Shown: positions 38,286 to 46,764, numbered from the stretch's first letter. The stretch is DNA of 64,000 bases from PXAP01 sp046483315 (GCA_046483315.1 JAWODJ010000034.1:1-64000); one strand, 5' to 3'. A program made the numbers and translations. Notes: generated by a model not told the origin, from the letters alone.

Positions 38286-38747
38286 TTATATATTACTTTC
38301 AGCGTCACCCATAATTTTTTCTGCAAGCAAAGCAAAATTATCAGCCTCACCTGCCTGTTCATCATAAAGATCCCTGCTCCATATCTCAATCTTTCCATCC
38401 TGACCGGCCAGCACAGCTTCGCCGTCAATTCCAACAAGATTAAGAAGACGACGTGGAATCAGAATCCGGTTACTGGCATCAAGCACAACCTCTGCCGTTC
38501 CCTTATAGAAACCACGCAAAAAACGGCTGTGCTCCTTATTATAGGGGTTTATCCTGGAGCGAATAATGGAATTCTGCCTGTCCCACTCATCCATTGGGAA
38601 CAAAACCAGGCACGCTTCAAAGATATCCTTCTTTATCACAAATTTATCCATAGCTGCAGCAGGCATTTGTCTTTTAAATGCCGAAGGCAGGATCACCCTC
38701 CCCTTTGAATCAACTTTACATATATAATCGCCTATAAAGGTTGCCAT
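38286..38747 (-). CDS. mraZ: division/cell-wall cluster transcriptional regulator MraZ
   Basis: A 153-residue protein with two tandem AbrB-like SpoVT half-domains: KVDSKGRVILPSAFKRQ (about 12-28) and LDASNRILIPRRLLNLVG (about 87-105). MraZ forms ring-shaped oligomers and binds direct repeats in front of its own gene, usually to repress the dcw operon. The matching repeat array lies at 38784-38823, 37 nt upstream of the ATG. It is the first gene of the cluster, so the whole operon is probably under its control. Confidence 0.96.
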   Translation of the reverse strand: MATFIGDYICKVDSKGRVILPSAFKRQMPAAAMDKFVIKKDIFEACLVLFPMDEWDRQNSIIRSRINPYNKEHSRFLRGFYKGTAEVVLDASNRILIPRRLLNLVGIDGEAVLAGQDGKIEIWSRDLYDEQAGEADNFALLAEKIMGDAESNI

Positions 38748-38783
38748 ATAATAAGCTTTGAACAGGTAAAAATAAACAAAAAT

Positions 38784-38823
38784 TAACCACTTTCAACCAC
38801 TTTACCCCATTTTTCACCACTTT
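38784..38823 (-). promoter_or_regulatory. MraZ box: four 10-nt direct repeats
   Basis: Read on the minus strand, 38823-38784 is four abutting 10-mers: AAAGTGGTGA, AAAATGGGGT, AAAGTGGTTG and AAAGTGGTTA. The 10-nt period and AAAGTGG core match MraZ operators described in Mycoplasma (AAAGTG repeats) and the 10-nt-spaced repeats of E. coli. The position just upstream of mraZ fits autoregulation. Confidence 0.85.
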
Positions 38824-38834
38824 GTTAATAACTT

Positions 38835-38864
38835 TTTGATCAATTCTTATTATTTTTACATTTA
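38835..38864 (+). promoter_or_regulatory. candidate promoter for the glsA-like gene
   Basis: TTTG at 38835-38838, an 18-nt spacer, and TACATTTA at 38857-38864. The -7 element has one mismatch to TAnnTTTG and the spacer is one short of the usual 19-21. The ATG is 20 nt downstream. The region is shared with the divergent mraZ operator. Confidence 0.4.
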
Positions 38865-38884
38865 CAAAGCATTAGAATAAACCA

Positions 38885-39724
38885 ATGACAGAAGATACAA
38901 CAGGTACAGAACCGGTAAAAATTGACGTGGATGAGATTTTCAGAAACAAAAATCCGCGCGTCTACAAACTGCTTCCCGGATTTATCCTGGGTTATATAAA
39001 GCGCACCATTCATCAGGACGAGGTAAATGAAGCCCTTTCTCTTTACAAGGATAAACACGGCCTGGATTTTATCCGGGCGATACTGGATCGTATGGGTATC
39101 AATTACTCTGTCGAAGGAGAAGAAAACATACCGATTAAAGGCAGACATATATTCGTATCAAATCATCCGCTGGGCGGACTGGACGGGATGGTGTTCCTGG
39201 ATATAGTGGGTAAATATCACAAAAATGTCAAATTTATAGTTAATGACCTGTTGCTGAACATTAAAAACCTCGAATCTTTATTTGTACCCATAAATAAACA
39301 CGGACGCCAGTCCGTCGAATATGTAAAAAAAATTGAAGACCTGTACAGGTCAGATCACCAGGTGCTCTATTTTCCTGCGGGTATTTGTTCCCGGAAACAG
39401 GAGGGAAAAATCATGGACCTGGAATGGAAAAAAAGTTTTATTAAAAAGGCAATCGACCATAAACGCAATATTGTACCTGTTCATTTTGAAGGGAAAAACT
39501 CCAAATTTTTCTATCGCCTGGCATACCTGCGCAAAATACTGGGGATCAAAGCAAATATTGAGATGTTTTACCTGCCGGACGAGATGTTCAGGCAAAGCAG
39601 GCAAAAAATTCACGTCACTTTTGGCAAACCAATTCCATGGGATCATTTCGACAAATCAAAATCTCTTTCTGAGTGGGCAGAAGAGGTAAAAAAAATCGTG
39701 TACAGCCTGAAAGAAAAGCAGTAA
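38885..39724 (+). CDS. lysophospholipid-type O-acyltransferase, GlsA-like
   Basis: A 279-residue PlsC-fold acyltransferase often annotated as hemolysin. The catalytic histidine motif is SNHPLGGLDG (H94, D100), so five residues separate His and Asp instead of the usual four. VPINKHGRQS and FPAGICSRKQEGKIMDLEWKKSF follow, the latter being the block III glycerophosphate-type site. In Bacteroides, the enzyme GlsA of this kind O-acylates N-acyl glycine made by GlsB, giving glycine lipids. A GlsB-like N-acyltransferase lies 240 nt downstream on the same strand, which supports this role. A plain 1-acylglycerol-3-phosphate acyltransferase is the alternative. Confidence 0.7.
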   Translation: MTEDTTGTEPVKIDVDEIFRNKNPRVYKLLPGFILGYIKRTIHQDEVNEALSLYKDKHGLDFIRAILDRMGINYSVEGEENIPIKGRHIFVSNHPLGGLDGMVFLDIVGKYHKNVKFIVNDLLLNIKNLESLFVPINKHGRQSVEYVKKIEDLYRSDHQVLYFPAGICSRKQEGKIMDLEWKKSFIKKAIDHKRNIVPVHFEGKNSKFFYRLAYLRKILGIKANIEMFYLPDEMFRQSRQKIHVTFGKPIPWDHFDKSKSLSEWAEEVKKIVYSLKEKQ

Positions 39725-39964
39725 ATTCAATACCTGCATAAGTTGTAAAATATTAAGCCCCTGACTGTCTGAATGCGGCAATAAACTTTTCAACCCTGCA
39801 CCATTTAATGACAGACAGAAGATTTAATTCTTCACTAAATAATTTTAACTTTTCCGAAGTTCCGTTCTAAAAAAGTATTATTTTAGCAGTCAGAGGCATG
39901 TTGTTATTTTATTTTATTTTTACACCGGTTTTAATTCAAATAATTTACGAACCCTGTACGCTGT

Positions 39965-40912
39965 ATGGAACCCATCCTATCGCCCATAAGTCCGGACAAA
40001 ATTGAGGAAGAGCTGGATTCTTCCAAATTTGTGCGAAAGACCAACAATGCAGGCAACGAATTATATATCATAGACCATATGGATTCACCCGCAATCCTTA
40101 CTGAAATAGGAAGGCTGCGTGAGCTGAGCTTTCGCCGTGCAGGAGGAGGAACAGGAAAAAAAACTGACCTTGACGATTTTGATACCTCCGATGATCCATA
40201 TAAGCAGCTTATTGTATGGGACCCAAAACACAGGGAGATACTGGGTGGATACAGGTTTTATATACCACAATCAGATAAGCCTCTGAATCCGGAAAGGTTT
40301 GCCACTTCAAAGCTTTTTAATTTTTCAGAAAAATTCGTTAATGAATATCTGCCATACATGATAGAGCTTGGGCGATCATTTGTCCAGCCCGCCTACCAAT
40401 CCACTGCCAGAGCCAGGAAGGGCCTGTTTGCCCTTGATAACCTCTGGGACGGACTGGGAGCCATTATGGTGGATAACCCGAAAATGAAGTACTTCTTCGG
40501 TAAAGTTACTATGTACAGACGGTTCAACCAGGAAGCCAGAAATATGATACTTTTTTTTCTGCAAAAATATTTTCCCGACCCCGACGAGCTTCTCAGGCCA
40601 ATACATCCCCTGGAACTAAATATGGACATTCCAAAACTTGAAAGTATCTTTAAAGGAGACAGCTACCGGGAGGACTACAAGATTCTCTCTCAATACGTCC
40701 GAAACCATTCGGAAACTATTCCCCCGCTTATCAATGCATACATGAATCTTTCGCCTTCAATGAAAGTATTCGGCACAACGATAAATGAAAGTTTCGGAGG
40801 AGTTGAAGAGACCGGTATAATGATCACCATGAGTCATCTATACGAGAACAAAGTCAATCGTCATGTATCAACATATCAGAGGGTAAAATACTACCTCCAT
40901 TCAAAATCCTGA
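39965..40912 (+). CDS. GNAT-type N-acyltransferase, GlsB/OlsB-like
   Basis: A 315-residue member of the acetyltransferase family that includes ornithine-lipid OlsB and Bacteroides GlsB, which N-acylate an amino acid with a 3-hydroxy fatty acid from acyl-ACP. Visible features are RELSFRRAGGGTG (about 52-64), the DPYKQLIVWD strand, EILGGYRFY, ELGRSFVQPAYQSTARARKGLFALDNLW (seen in parts) and GKVTMYRRFN. In Bacteroides thetaiotaomicron glsB and glsA are adjacent and needed for glycine lipids. Here the order is glsA-like then glsB-like with 240 nt between, so they may have separate promoters. Ornithine as substrate cannot be excluded. Confidence 0.72.
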   Translation: MEPILSPISPDKIEEELDSSKFVRKTNNAGNELYIIDHMDSPAILTEIGRLRELSFRRAGGGTGKKTDLDDFDTSDDPYKQLIVWDPKHREILGGYRFYIPQSDKPLNPERFATSKLFNFSEKFVNEYLPYMIELGRSFVQPAYQSTARARKGLFALDNLWDGLGAIMVDNPKMKYFFGKVTMYRRFNQEARNMILFFLQKYFPDPDELLRPIHPLELNMDIPKLESIFKGDSYREDYKILSQYVRNHSETIPPLINAYMNLSPSMKVFGTTINESFGGVEETGIMITMSHLYENKVNRHVSTYQRVKYYLHSKS

Positions 40913-40949
40913 CAAACATAAGCACCCGGTCCGAACAAGTACCGCACTA

Positions 40950-42851
40950 TCAGTATGACCTCTGGTTGCGTGATTCAATATAATTAACAAATGAAGTGTT
41001 AACTACCTTGTTCCCTCCCGGGGTTGGGTAATTCCCGGTAAAGTACCAGTCACCCCTGTCATTGGGACATGCTTTATGAAGGTTTTCAATTGTCTGATAA
41101 ACTATTTCAACTTCAGCCCTCAGATCTGAGGCTCTGAGCATGGAAGCTATCTTTGCCGATATCTCCTCCGGCGAAAAAGGTATATATATCTCCTTGACAT
41201 AATTTACGATCTGTTCCCTCGGTAAATTCTGCTGATCCCTGGATAACCTGTATACATTTCTGATAACATCTTCCTTCCCTTTATCTTTAAGTAATTCAAT
41301 GGCTGCATGAAAAGCAACAAAATCGCTTAACTTGGTCATGTCAATACCGTAACAATCAGGATACCTTATTTGCGGAGATGATGAAACGATAACTATCTTT
41401 CTTGGTCCAAGCCTGTCCAGAATTTTCAATATACTTTTTTTAAGTGTTGTCCCCCTGACAATTGAATCGTCAATAATAACAAGGTTATCAACACCCTCAT
41501 TAATTGTACCATAGGTAATATCATAAACATGGCCGGCAAGGTCATCCCTGGCTTTTTCCTGGGAAATGAATGTACGCAGCTTAACATCCTTAATTGCGAT
41601 CTTTTCCACCCTGGGCCTGGCAGCAACCAGGCCGGTGATCTCTTCTTCCGACATTTGACCTCCCCTGGTGATGATTTTTTCGGTTTTTTCCCTGAGCATA
41701 TGGTTCTCTATACCCTTTAGCATGCCATAAAAAGCCGACTCAGCAGTGTTGGGAATGTACGAAAAGACCGTATTAACAAGATCATGATCTATGGCTTTAA
41801 GAATCTGTGGTGTTAAAAGCTCCCCCAGCTTTTTTCTTTCACGGTAAATATCAGCATCGCTTCCCCGGGAGAAATAGATTCTTTCAAACGAACAGGAAAC
41901 ACGTTCATGCGGCACACGGATCATTTTGTCAATTATTCTTCCGTCTTTTTTAACAAGAAGGGCATTCCCCGGTGTCAGCTCCCTGATCTGATCCAACGGT
42001 ACATCCATCACAGTCTGGATTACCGGCCTTTCAGAAGCAACTATAACAACCTCTTCATCAAAGTAGTAAAAAGCAGGTCGTATGCCCCAGGGATCCCTGG
42101 TTACGAAAGTATCACCATGGCCGATTATCCCTGCAATTGTATATCCTCCGTCCCAGTCCTTGCTTGAGTCCTCCAGCACCTTGTGTACATCAAGGTTTGA
42201 TTCAATAAGCCCGGAAATCTCCTGATTAGAGTAACCTTCGTTTTTATATTTCCTGAAAAGAAACTGGTTCTCCTCATCAAGGAAGTGTCCTACCTTCTCA
42301 AGAATGGTGACAGTATCCGAAAATGCCTTTGGATGCTGGCCCAGTTCAATCAGTTTTTTGAATAACTCATCAGTATTTGTCAGATTAAAATTACCAGCAA
42401 GTACAAGGTTGCGGGATTTCCAGTTGTTCTCACGCATAACCGGGTGGACATGGTCAATACTGGTATTCCCAAATGTTCCGTAACGAAGGTGCCCTAAATA
42501 TATTTCACCTGCGAACGGGATATTATCCCTTGCATATGCAGCATCTTCAAGCAATTCCGGCTTTTTTTCTTCAATTATTTCAAAATGACGATGTATCTTG
42601 CTGAAGACGTCATTTATTGATGATGGTGAATTGGACCGGTGGCGGTAAAGATAGGGCTTGCCCGGGCTCAGATCAAACTTGATATTAACAACTCCTGCAC
42701 CATCCTGTCCCCTGTTGTGCTGTTTTTCCATCAACAGGTAAAGTTTGTCAAGTCCATACCTCCATGTACCATATTTCTCCTGATAATATTCAAGAGGCTT
42801 CAGGAGCCTTATAAGGGCAATGCCACACTCATGCTTGATTATTTCAGTCAT
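40950..42851 (-). CDS. purF: amidophosphoribosyltransferase, long Bacteroidota form
   Basis: A 633-residue glutamine amidotransferase/phosphoribosyltransferase, the first committed step of purine synthesis. The nucleophile is probably C9 (HECGIAL), which would be exposed by removal of an 8-residue propeptide. The glutaminase domain carries HNRGQDGAGV, LGHLRYGTFGN, AGNFNLTNTDEL and RDPWGIRP; the transferase domain has the PRPP loop NLVIIDDSIVRGTT near residue 460. It is about 130 residues longer than usual PurF, with insertions in the glutaminase half (about 60-100) and an extra C-terminal region of about 100 residues. It converges on the glsB-like gene with a 37-nt gap. Confidence 0.85.
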   Translation of the reverse strand: MTEIIKHECGIALIRLLKPLEYYQEKYGTWRYGLDKLYLLMEKQHNRGQDGAGVVNIKFDLSPGKPYLYRHRSNSPSSINDVFSKIHRHFEIIEEKKPELLEDAAYARDNIPFAGEIYLGHLRYGTFGNTSIDHVHPVMRENNWKSRNLVLAGNFNLTNTDELFKKLIELGQHPKAFSDTVTILEKVGHFLDEENQFLFRKYKNEGYSNQEISGLIESNLDVHKVLEDSSKDWDGGYTIAGIIGHGDTFVTRDPWGIRPAFYYFDEEVVIVASERPVIQTVMDVPLDQIRELTPGNALLVKKDGRIIDKMIRVPHERVSCSFERIYFSRGSDADIYRERKKLGELLTPQILKAIDHDLVNTVFSYIPNTAESAFYGMLKGIENHMLREKTEKIITRGGQMSEEEITGLVAARPRVEKIAIKDVKLRTFISQEKARDDLAGHVYDITYGTINEGVDNLVIIDDSIVRGTTLKKSILKILDRLGPRKIVIVSSSPQIRYPDCYGIDMTKLSDFVAFHAAIELLKDKGKEDVIRNVYRLSRDQQNLPREQIVNYVKEIYIPFSPEEISAKIASMLRASDLRAEVEIVYQTIENLHKACPNDRGDWYFTGNYPTPGGNKVVNTSFVNYIESRNQRSY

Positions 42852-43018
42852 TTAGTCAATTATTAATCGGAGGTACAAAATTAATATTTTACCGGAAAAT
42901 TTATTAGTGTTCAGGTTAATGTCCCCCGTCCGGTGATCCTGAGCAAAATACCGGTATGTTCAGAAAGGCCGTGAATAAAAAATCTTTTAAAAACAGAGGC
43001 ATAGAAAAACAAACCAAG

Positions 43019-43477
43019 TTAATCCAGTGACGGGAAATTAATCCGGTCACTTATGATGAATGAATATGGATAGTCACTGCTTATTTTCTTTTGAATTTTA
43101 AGTGCTTCACTTCTTGTCCTGTAATCTCCCACATATACTTTAAAGTTGGGAGCATCATATACCAGGTAGGTTTCAATATCCGGATATTTATTAAAAAATT
43201 TTGCCCTGACATCAGTGGCACTGGTACGTGCCCTCTGGCCTGATTCAGAAAAAATCCTGATCCGATAACCCTCCATACCATCCATTTCTCTGTTTATCCT
43301 GATATAACGACCTACCAGATCATTCAGACGTTCATCCTGATTAACATCCAGCCTGCCCCTGCCCCTGTCACTAACGTTACGGGTTTCCTGGTCGCCGTCA
43401 GGGATCCTGGCAAAAAAAACACCGCCAGGTACCGAAAAAACCAAAACTGCAATAAATAAAACTCTGATAAGTCTCAT
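43019..43477 (-). CDS. exported SPOR-domain protein
   Basis: A 152-residue exported protein. A signal peptide (VLFIAVLVFSVPGGVFFA) is followed by a charged linker and a C-terminal SPOR-like domain (about 75-150: YRIRIFSESGQRART, NFKVYVGDYRTRSEA, YPYSFIISDRINFP). SPOR domains bind denuded peptidoglycan glycans, often at the septum, so a cell-wall-associated periplasmic role is likely. It is followed on the same strand by no other gene in close range and preceded by a LEA14-like gene 112 nt upstream, with a 20-bp palindrome between them. Confidence 0.82.
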   Translation of the reverse strand: MRLIRVLFIAVLVFSVPGGVFFARIPDGDQETRNVSDRGRGRLDVNQDERLNDLVGRYIRINREMDGMEGYRIRIFSESGQRARTSATDVRAKFFNKYPDIETYLVYDAPNFKVYVGDYRTRSEALKIQKKISSDYPYSFIISDRINFPSLD

Positions 43478-43541
43478 AATGGCATAACAATTAGTGCAAA
43501 TTAAGTATTAATAAAGTTAAAAAACAAGCAATACTAATCAC

Positions 43542-43561
43542 TTAAATATCAAGATATTTAA
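43542..43561. repeat. 20-bp AT-rich palindrome
   Basis: TTAAATATC (43542-43550) and GATATTTAA (43553-43561) are exact inverted 9-mers around AA. It lies 65-84 nt upstream of the SPOR gene start and 29 nt after the LEA14-like stop. The short spacer suggests a dimeric repressor site rather than an RNA hairpin. Confidence 0.6.
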
Positions 43562-43589
43562 ACACAAACAACCGGTTTGTCAGGTAGAG

Positions 43590-44045
43590 TTAGTCCAGCC
43601 TTAGTTGTGTCATTTCATCCACCTTAATATGTTTTGTGAAAGGGAAAGACCTGATGCTTATTTTTCCTTTTACTTCCACTTCAGCCTGCCTGTCAAGAAA
43701 AATATTGAACATTGAAAGGGCCCCCCTGAGAATATTTGAAAATTCAACTTTCAGAGGGAAATTATAAAGCTGACTGGATCCCGATGGGATTAACACATTA
43801 TCAACATTTCTTATCTTTCCTAAAAATTCATCATTTACATATACATCCAGATCTACATCAACAATCCGGAACCGGAAAGATGTTGGATTATCTATAGGCA
43901 TGAGAACTTCAAACTCAATTGTCCTGTCAGCAAAACGGTTCAGTTTAATATCTTCAATATCTCCAACCTCAATATTTTCAATATTGCCACAGGATACAAG
44001 CAGTGAAGCAACAATTACCAAAAAAACAGAATGAAAAAACTTCAT
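43590..44045 (-). CDS. LEA14/WHy-domain lipoprotein
   Basis: A 151-residue putative lipoprotein. The signal ends in LLVSCGN, a good lipobox (cysteine near residue 19). The mature part has a LEA type 2/WHy pattern: FEVLMPIDNPTSFRFRIVDVDLDVYVND, then NVLIPSGSSQLYNFPLKVEF, the sandwich fold used by LEA14 proteins. Small lipoproteins of this type are widespread in Bacteroidota and uncharacterised; a periplasmic or outer-membrane-facing location is inferred. It may be co-transcribed with the SPOR gene 112 nt downstream. Confidence 0.75.
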   Translation of the reverse strand: MKFFHSVFLVIVASLLVSCGNIENIEVGDIEDIKLNRFADRTIEFEVLMPIDNPTSFRFRIVDVDLDVYVNDEFLGKIRNVDNVLIPSGSSQLYNFPLKVEFSNILRGALSMFNIFLDRQAEVEVKGKISIRSFPFTKHIKVDEMTQLRLD

Positions 44046-44164
44046 ATGGCCGGGGACATCTGGATAATAGAAAATCAGGTCAAAATAAGCATTTTTATTT
44101 TTAAAAAAAAAGCTCTCAGATAAGCTGCTTTAATTTATTATTAAGATTTTTCCCCTGAACTTCT

Positions 44165-44172
44165 TATATTTG
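44165..44172 (+). promoter_or_regulatory. candidate -7 element for the AbgT-family gene
   Basis: TATATTTG is a perfect TAnnTTTG match 80 nt before the ATG of the AbgT-family transporter. No TTTG lies at the right distance upstream, so this is half a promoter only. Confidence 0.35.
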
Positions 44173-44251
44173 GCAATTTCAATTTAAATATTTTTAACCC
44201 CTACTCAGCTCTTTCTGTAGTTCAGCAGCTGGTAACCAAAAAAACTCTGTA

Positions 44252-45796
44252 ATGAGCGCTTCAGGCAAACCCGGTAATATTTTCTCAAAAGCCTTTGCAA
44301 GGTCCCTTGATTTTATTGAAATAATAGGAAACAAACTTCCCCATCCTGCAACCATCTTTGCCCTGCTTGCGCTATCAGTCATTCTCCTTTCCACCCTTAC
44401 TTTCTGGCTGGGAACTTCTGCAATTCACCCGGTGGATGAGAGCGTTGTAAGTGTCAACAACCTTCTGAGCGCCGATGGAGTGAGATGGATGTATACCAGT
44501 ATCCTTGACAATTTTCTCAGGTTCCCTCCGCTCGGTTATGTACTGGTGGTAATGATAGGAATAGGACTTGCTGAAGGAACAGGGCTTTTTGCCGTTATGA
44601 TAAGGTCTCTTGTACTGAGCGCTCCGCCGAAACTTATAACTTATGCTATAGTTCTGGCGGGCATCGTCAGCGGACTGGCGGTGGAAGCAGGGTATGTTAT
44701 ACTTATCCCCCTTGGGGCAATGCTTTTTCATGCACTTGGAAGACATCCCATGGCCGGACTTGCAGCCGCATTTTGTGGTGTAAGCGGCGGATTTGGTGCC
44801 AACCTCCTCATCGGCTCGGTAGACCCCATACTTGCCGGGATATCCACATCTGCCGCCCAGTTAATTATACCCGATATGGTAATTAATCCGGCTGTGAACT
44901 ATTATTTTATGATAGCATCAAGCTTCATTATACTTTTTGTCGGCACATGGGTAACCGAAAAGATTGTTGAGCCAAGACTCGGAAAATACGAAGGAGCCAC
45001 AGAAAAATTTGCTATACAGAAACTTACTTCCAAAGAAGCCAAAGGATTGAGATGGGCAGGAATCACCACCCTGATCTTTGTATCACTTATGGCCATGACC
45101 GTAATCCCTGAAAACGGACTGCTGCGTGACCCCGAAACAGGTTCTGTACTTCATTCACCCTTTTTTGACGGTATAATAATCGGTATTCTGCTTTTCTTTT
45201 TTATCCCTGCGGTTGTATATGGTCTTACGGTCGGCACCATTAAAGATGATAAGGATATGATGAAACACATAATCAGATCCATGTCGGGTATGGGCGGATA
45301 TATTGTGCTTGTATTTTTTGCTGCACAGTTTGTATACTTTTTCAACCACAGCAACCTGGGACTTATAATCGCTATAAAAGGGGCATCAGGTCTGAGAGAT
45401 ATAGGATTTACCGGCCCCATGCTTATCGTTGCGTTTGTATTGCTCTCTGCATTTATCAATCTTTTCATGGGCAGCGCCTCGGCTAAATGGGCGATAATAG
45501 CCCCGGTGTTCATCCCTATGCTGATGCTGCTGGATAACCCCTACCACCCGGGAATTACACAGGCAGCTTTCAGGATAGGTGATTCGCTAACCAACCTGAT
45601 TACACCAATGATGAGTTATTTTGCACTGATTGTCACATTCGCACAAAAATATGATGAGCGTTATGGTATAGGAACAATCATCTCAACCATGCTGCCCTAC
45701 ACAATTTTTCTGACTATCTTCTGGACTTTGCTTATGGTTCTGTGGGTCTATCTTGGTATTCCGCTCGGACCAGGCGGACCCATTTATATTCAGTAA
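44252..45796 (+). CDS. AbgT-family transporter
   Basis: A 514-residue inner-membrane protein of the AbgT/MtrF family, importers of p-aminobenzoyl-glutamate in E. coli and drug or sulfonamide exporters in Neisseria and Alcanivorax. About 10-12 hydrophobic segments and two re-entrant hairpins are visible; family marks are NKLPHPATIFALLA at the N-terminus, GGFGANLLIGSVDPILAGIS, and the C-terminal half with FMGSASAKWAIIAPVFIPML and GDSLTNLITPMMSYFALI. Full length. It stands alone. The substrate cannot be predicted; amidohydrolase genes (abgAB) are not adjacent. Confidence 0.93.
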   Translation: MSASGKPGNIFSKAFARSLDFIEIIGNKLPHPATIFALLALSVILLSTLTFWLGTSAIHPVDESVVSVNNLLSADGVRWMYTSILDNFLRFPPLGYVLVVMIGIGLAEGTGLFAVMIRSLVLSAPPKLITYAIVLAGIVSGLAVEAGYVILIPLGAMLFHALGRHPMAGLAAAFCGVSGGFGANLLIGSVDPILAGISTSAAQLIIPDMVINPAVNYYFMIASSFIILFVGTWVTEKIVEPRLGKYEGATEKFAIQKLTSKEAKGLRWAGITTLIFVSLMAMTVIPENGLLRDPETGSVLHSPFFDGIIIGILLFFFIPAVVYGLTVGTIKDDKDMMKHIIRSMSGMGGYIVLVFFAAQFVYFFNHSNLGLIIAIKGASGLRDIGFTGPMLIVAFVLLSAFINLFMGSASAKWAIIAPVFIPMLMLLDNPYHPGITQAAFRIGDSLTNLITPMMSYFALIVTFAQKYDERYGIGTIISTMLPYTIFLTIFWTLLMVLWVYLGIPLGPGGPIYIQ

Positions 45797-45866
45797 AAAT
45801 ATCAGGAATAAATAATGCCGGGTTAAAAGCTTAATTTTGCCCCCGGTAAAACAGGCTCTCAGCTTG

Positions 45867-46610
45867 TTATTCCAGGGCATTTGCCACCTCATCGGTAATA
45901 TCAAGGTTGTGATATACATTCTGCACATCATCATCATCTTCAAACTCTTCGATAATCTTGAGCACCTTAAGTGCATCATTAACTTCAAGTTGCTTTAGAT
46001 CGTTTGGAATACGCTGAAGTCCCGCATTCTCAGGTTCTATTCCCCTCTCCTCTATAGTTTTCCTTACCCTGCCAAAATCCTCCATTGAAGTGGTTATATA
46101 ATAAACATCATCGCTTACGTCAATATCCTCAGCTCCCGCATCAATAATTTCCAGCTCAAAGGATTCCGGGTCATCAATCTTTCCTGAAGGTACTGTGATG
46201 ATCCCCTTACGATCGAAAAGAAACCCGAGTGATCCGTGTGTTCCGAGATTGCCTCCCCTTTTATTGAAAAGTGATTTTATATTACCCACTGTACGAAGAT
46301 GATTATCAGTAAGGCACTCAATGAATATTGCAACTCCGTGCGGGGCATAACCCTCAAAAGTTACCTCCTGCAAATTTGACGGATCCCTGTCTGCCTTGTT
46401 GATAGCTCTTTCAATGTTATCCTTGGGCATGTTGGCACCCCTGGCATTGTCCAGGGCAAGCCTTAGACGCGGATTGGCTTCCGGATCAGGGCCTCCTTCC
46501 CTCACTGAGACATCTATTTCCTTGACAATGCGGGAAAATATTTTACTGCGTTTTGCATCGAGGGCGCCCTTTTTCCTCTTTATGGTTGACCATTTACTGT
46601 GTCCCGACAT
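45867..46610 (-). CDS. yebC: YebC/PmpR-family DNA-binding protein
   Basis: A 247-residue member of the TACO1/YebC family, with the start MSGHSKWSTIKRKKGALDAKRSKIF (N-terminal family block, given in part) and the middle NIERAINKADRD, VAIFIECLTDN and FNKRGGNLGTHGSLGFLF motifs. Members act as transcriptional regulators or, as shown for some, help ribosomes through difficult peptide stretches. The C-terminus has a short acidic extension. TATCTTTG (46636-46629 on the minus strand) 19 nt upstream of the ATG is a perfect -7 element, giving an almost leaderless transcript. It is divergent from miaB. Confidence 0.94.
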   Translation of the reverse strand: MSGHSKWSTIKRKKGALDAKRSKIFSRIVKEIDVSVREGGPDPEANPRLRLALDNARGANMPKDNIERAINKADRDPSNLQEVTFEGYAPHGVAIFIECLTDNHLRTVGNIKSLFNKRGGNLGTHGSLGFLFDRKGIITVPSGKIDDPESFELEIIDAGAEDIDVSDDVYYITTSMEDFGRVRKTIEERGIEPENAGLQRIPNDLKQLEVNDALKVLKIIEEFEDDDDVQNVYHNLDITDEVANALE

Positions 46611-46628
46611 AACAAAATCAATTTATGG

Positions 46629-46636
46629 CAAAGATA
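46629..46636 (-). promoter_or_regulatory. candidate -7 element of yebC
   Basis: TATCTTTG on the minus strand matches TAnnTTTG exactly, 19 nt upstream of the yebC ATG. The -33 position has TGTTAC rather than TTTG. Confidence 0.5.
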
Positions 46637-46708
46637 AAGGATTCCTTTTTTTGTAACACATTAAACCCCTATTAAAATAATCCCGAACAGGAAGCAGCCA
46701 TGATCCTC

Positions 46709-46739
46709 TTTGTAAATCAACCGGCAAGGCGTAACTTTG
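46709..46739 (+). promoter_or_regulatory. miaB promoter, Bacteroidota consensus
   Basis: TTTG at 46709-46712, a 19-nt spacer and TAACTTTG at 46732-46739. Both boxes and the spacing match the phylum consensus. The miaB ATG is 25 nt after the -7 box. Confidence 0.8.
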
Positions 46740-46764
46740 CAAATATAATCTTTGACTGCTCTCT

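Noticed and set aside
38885..40912. Novel lipid defence or toxin module
   Set aside because: Both genes fit known amino-acid lipid acyltransferases; nothing suggests a defence role.
45812..45850. Terminator between the AbgT-family gene and yebC
   Set aside because: A GC stem (CCGGG with CCCGG) is possible but no T-run follows in either direction.
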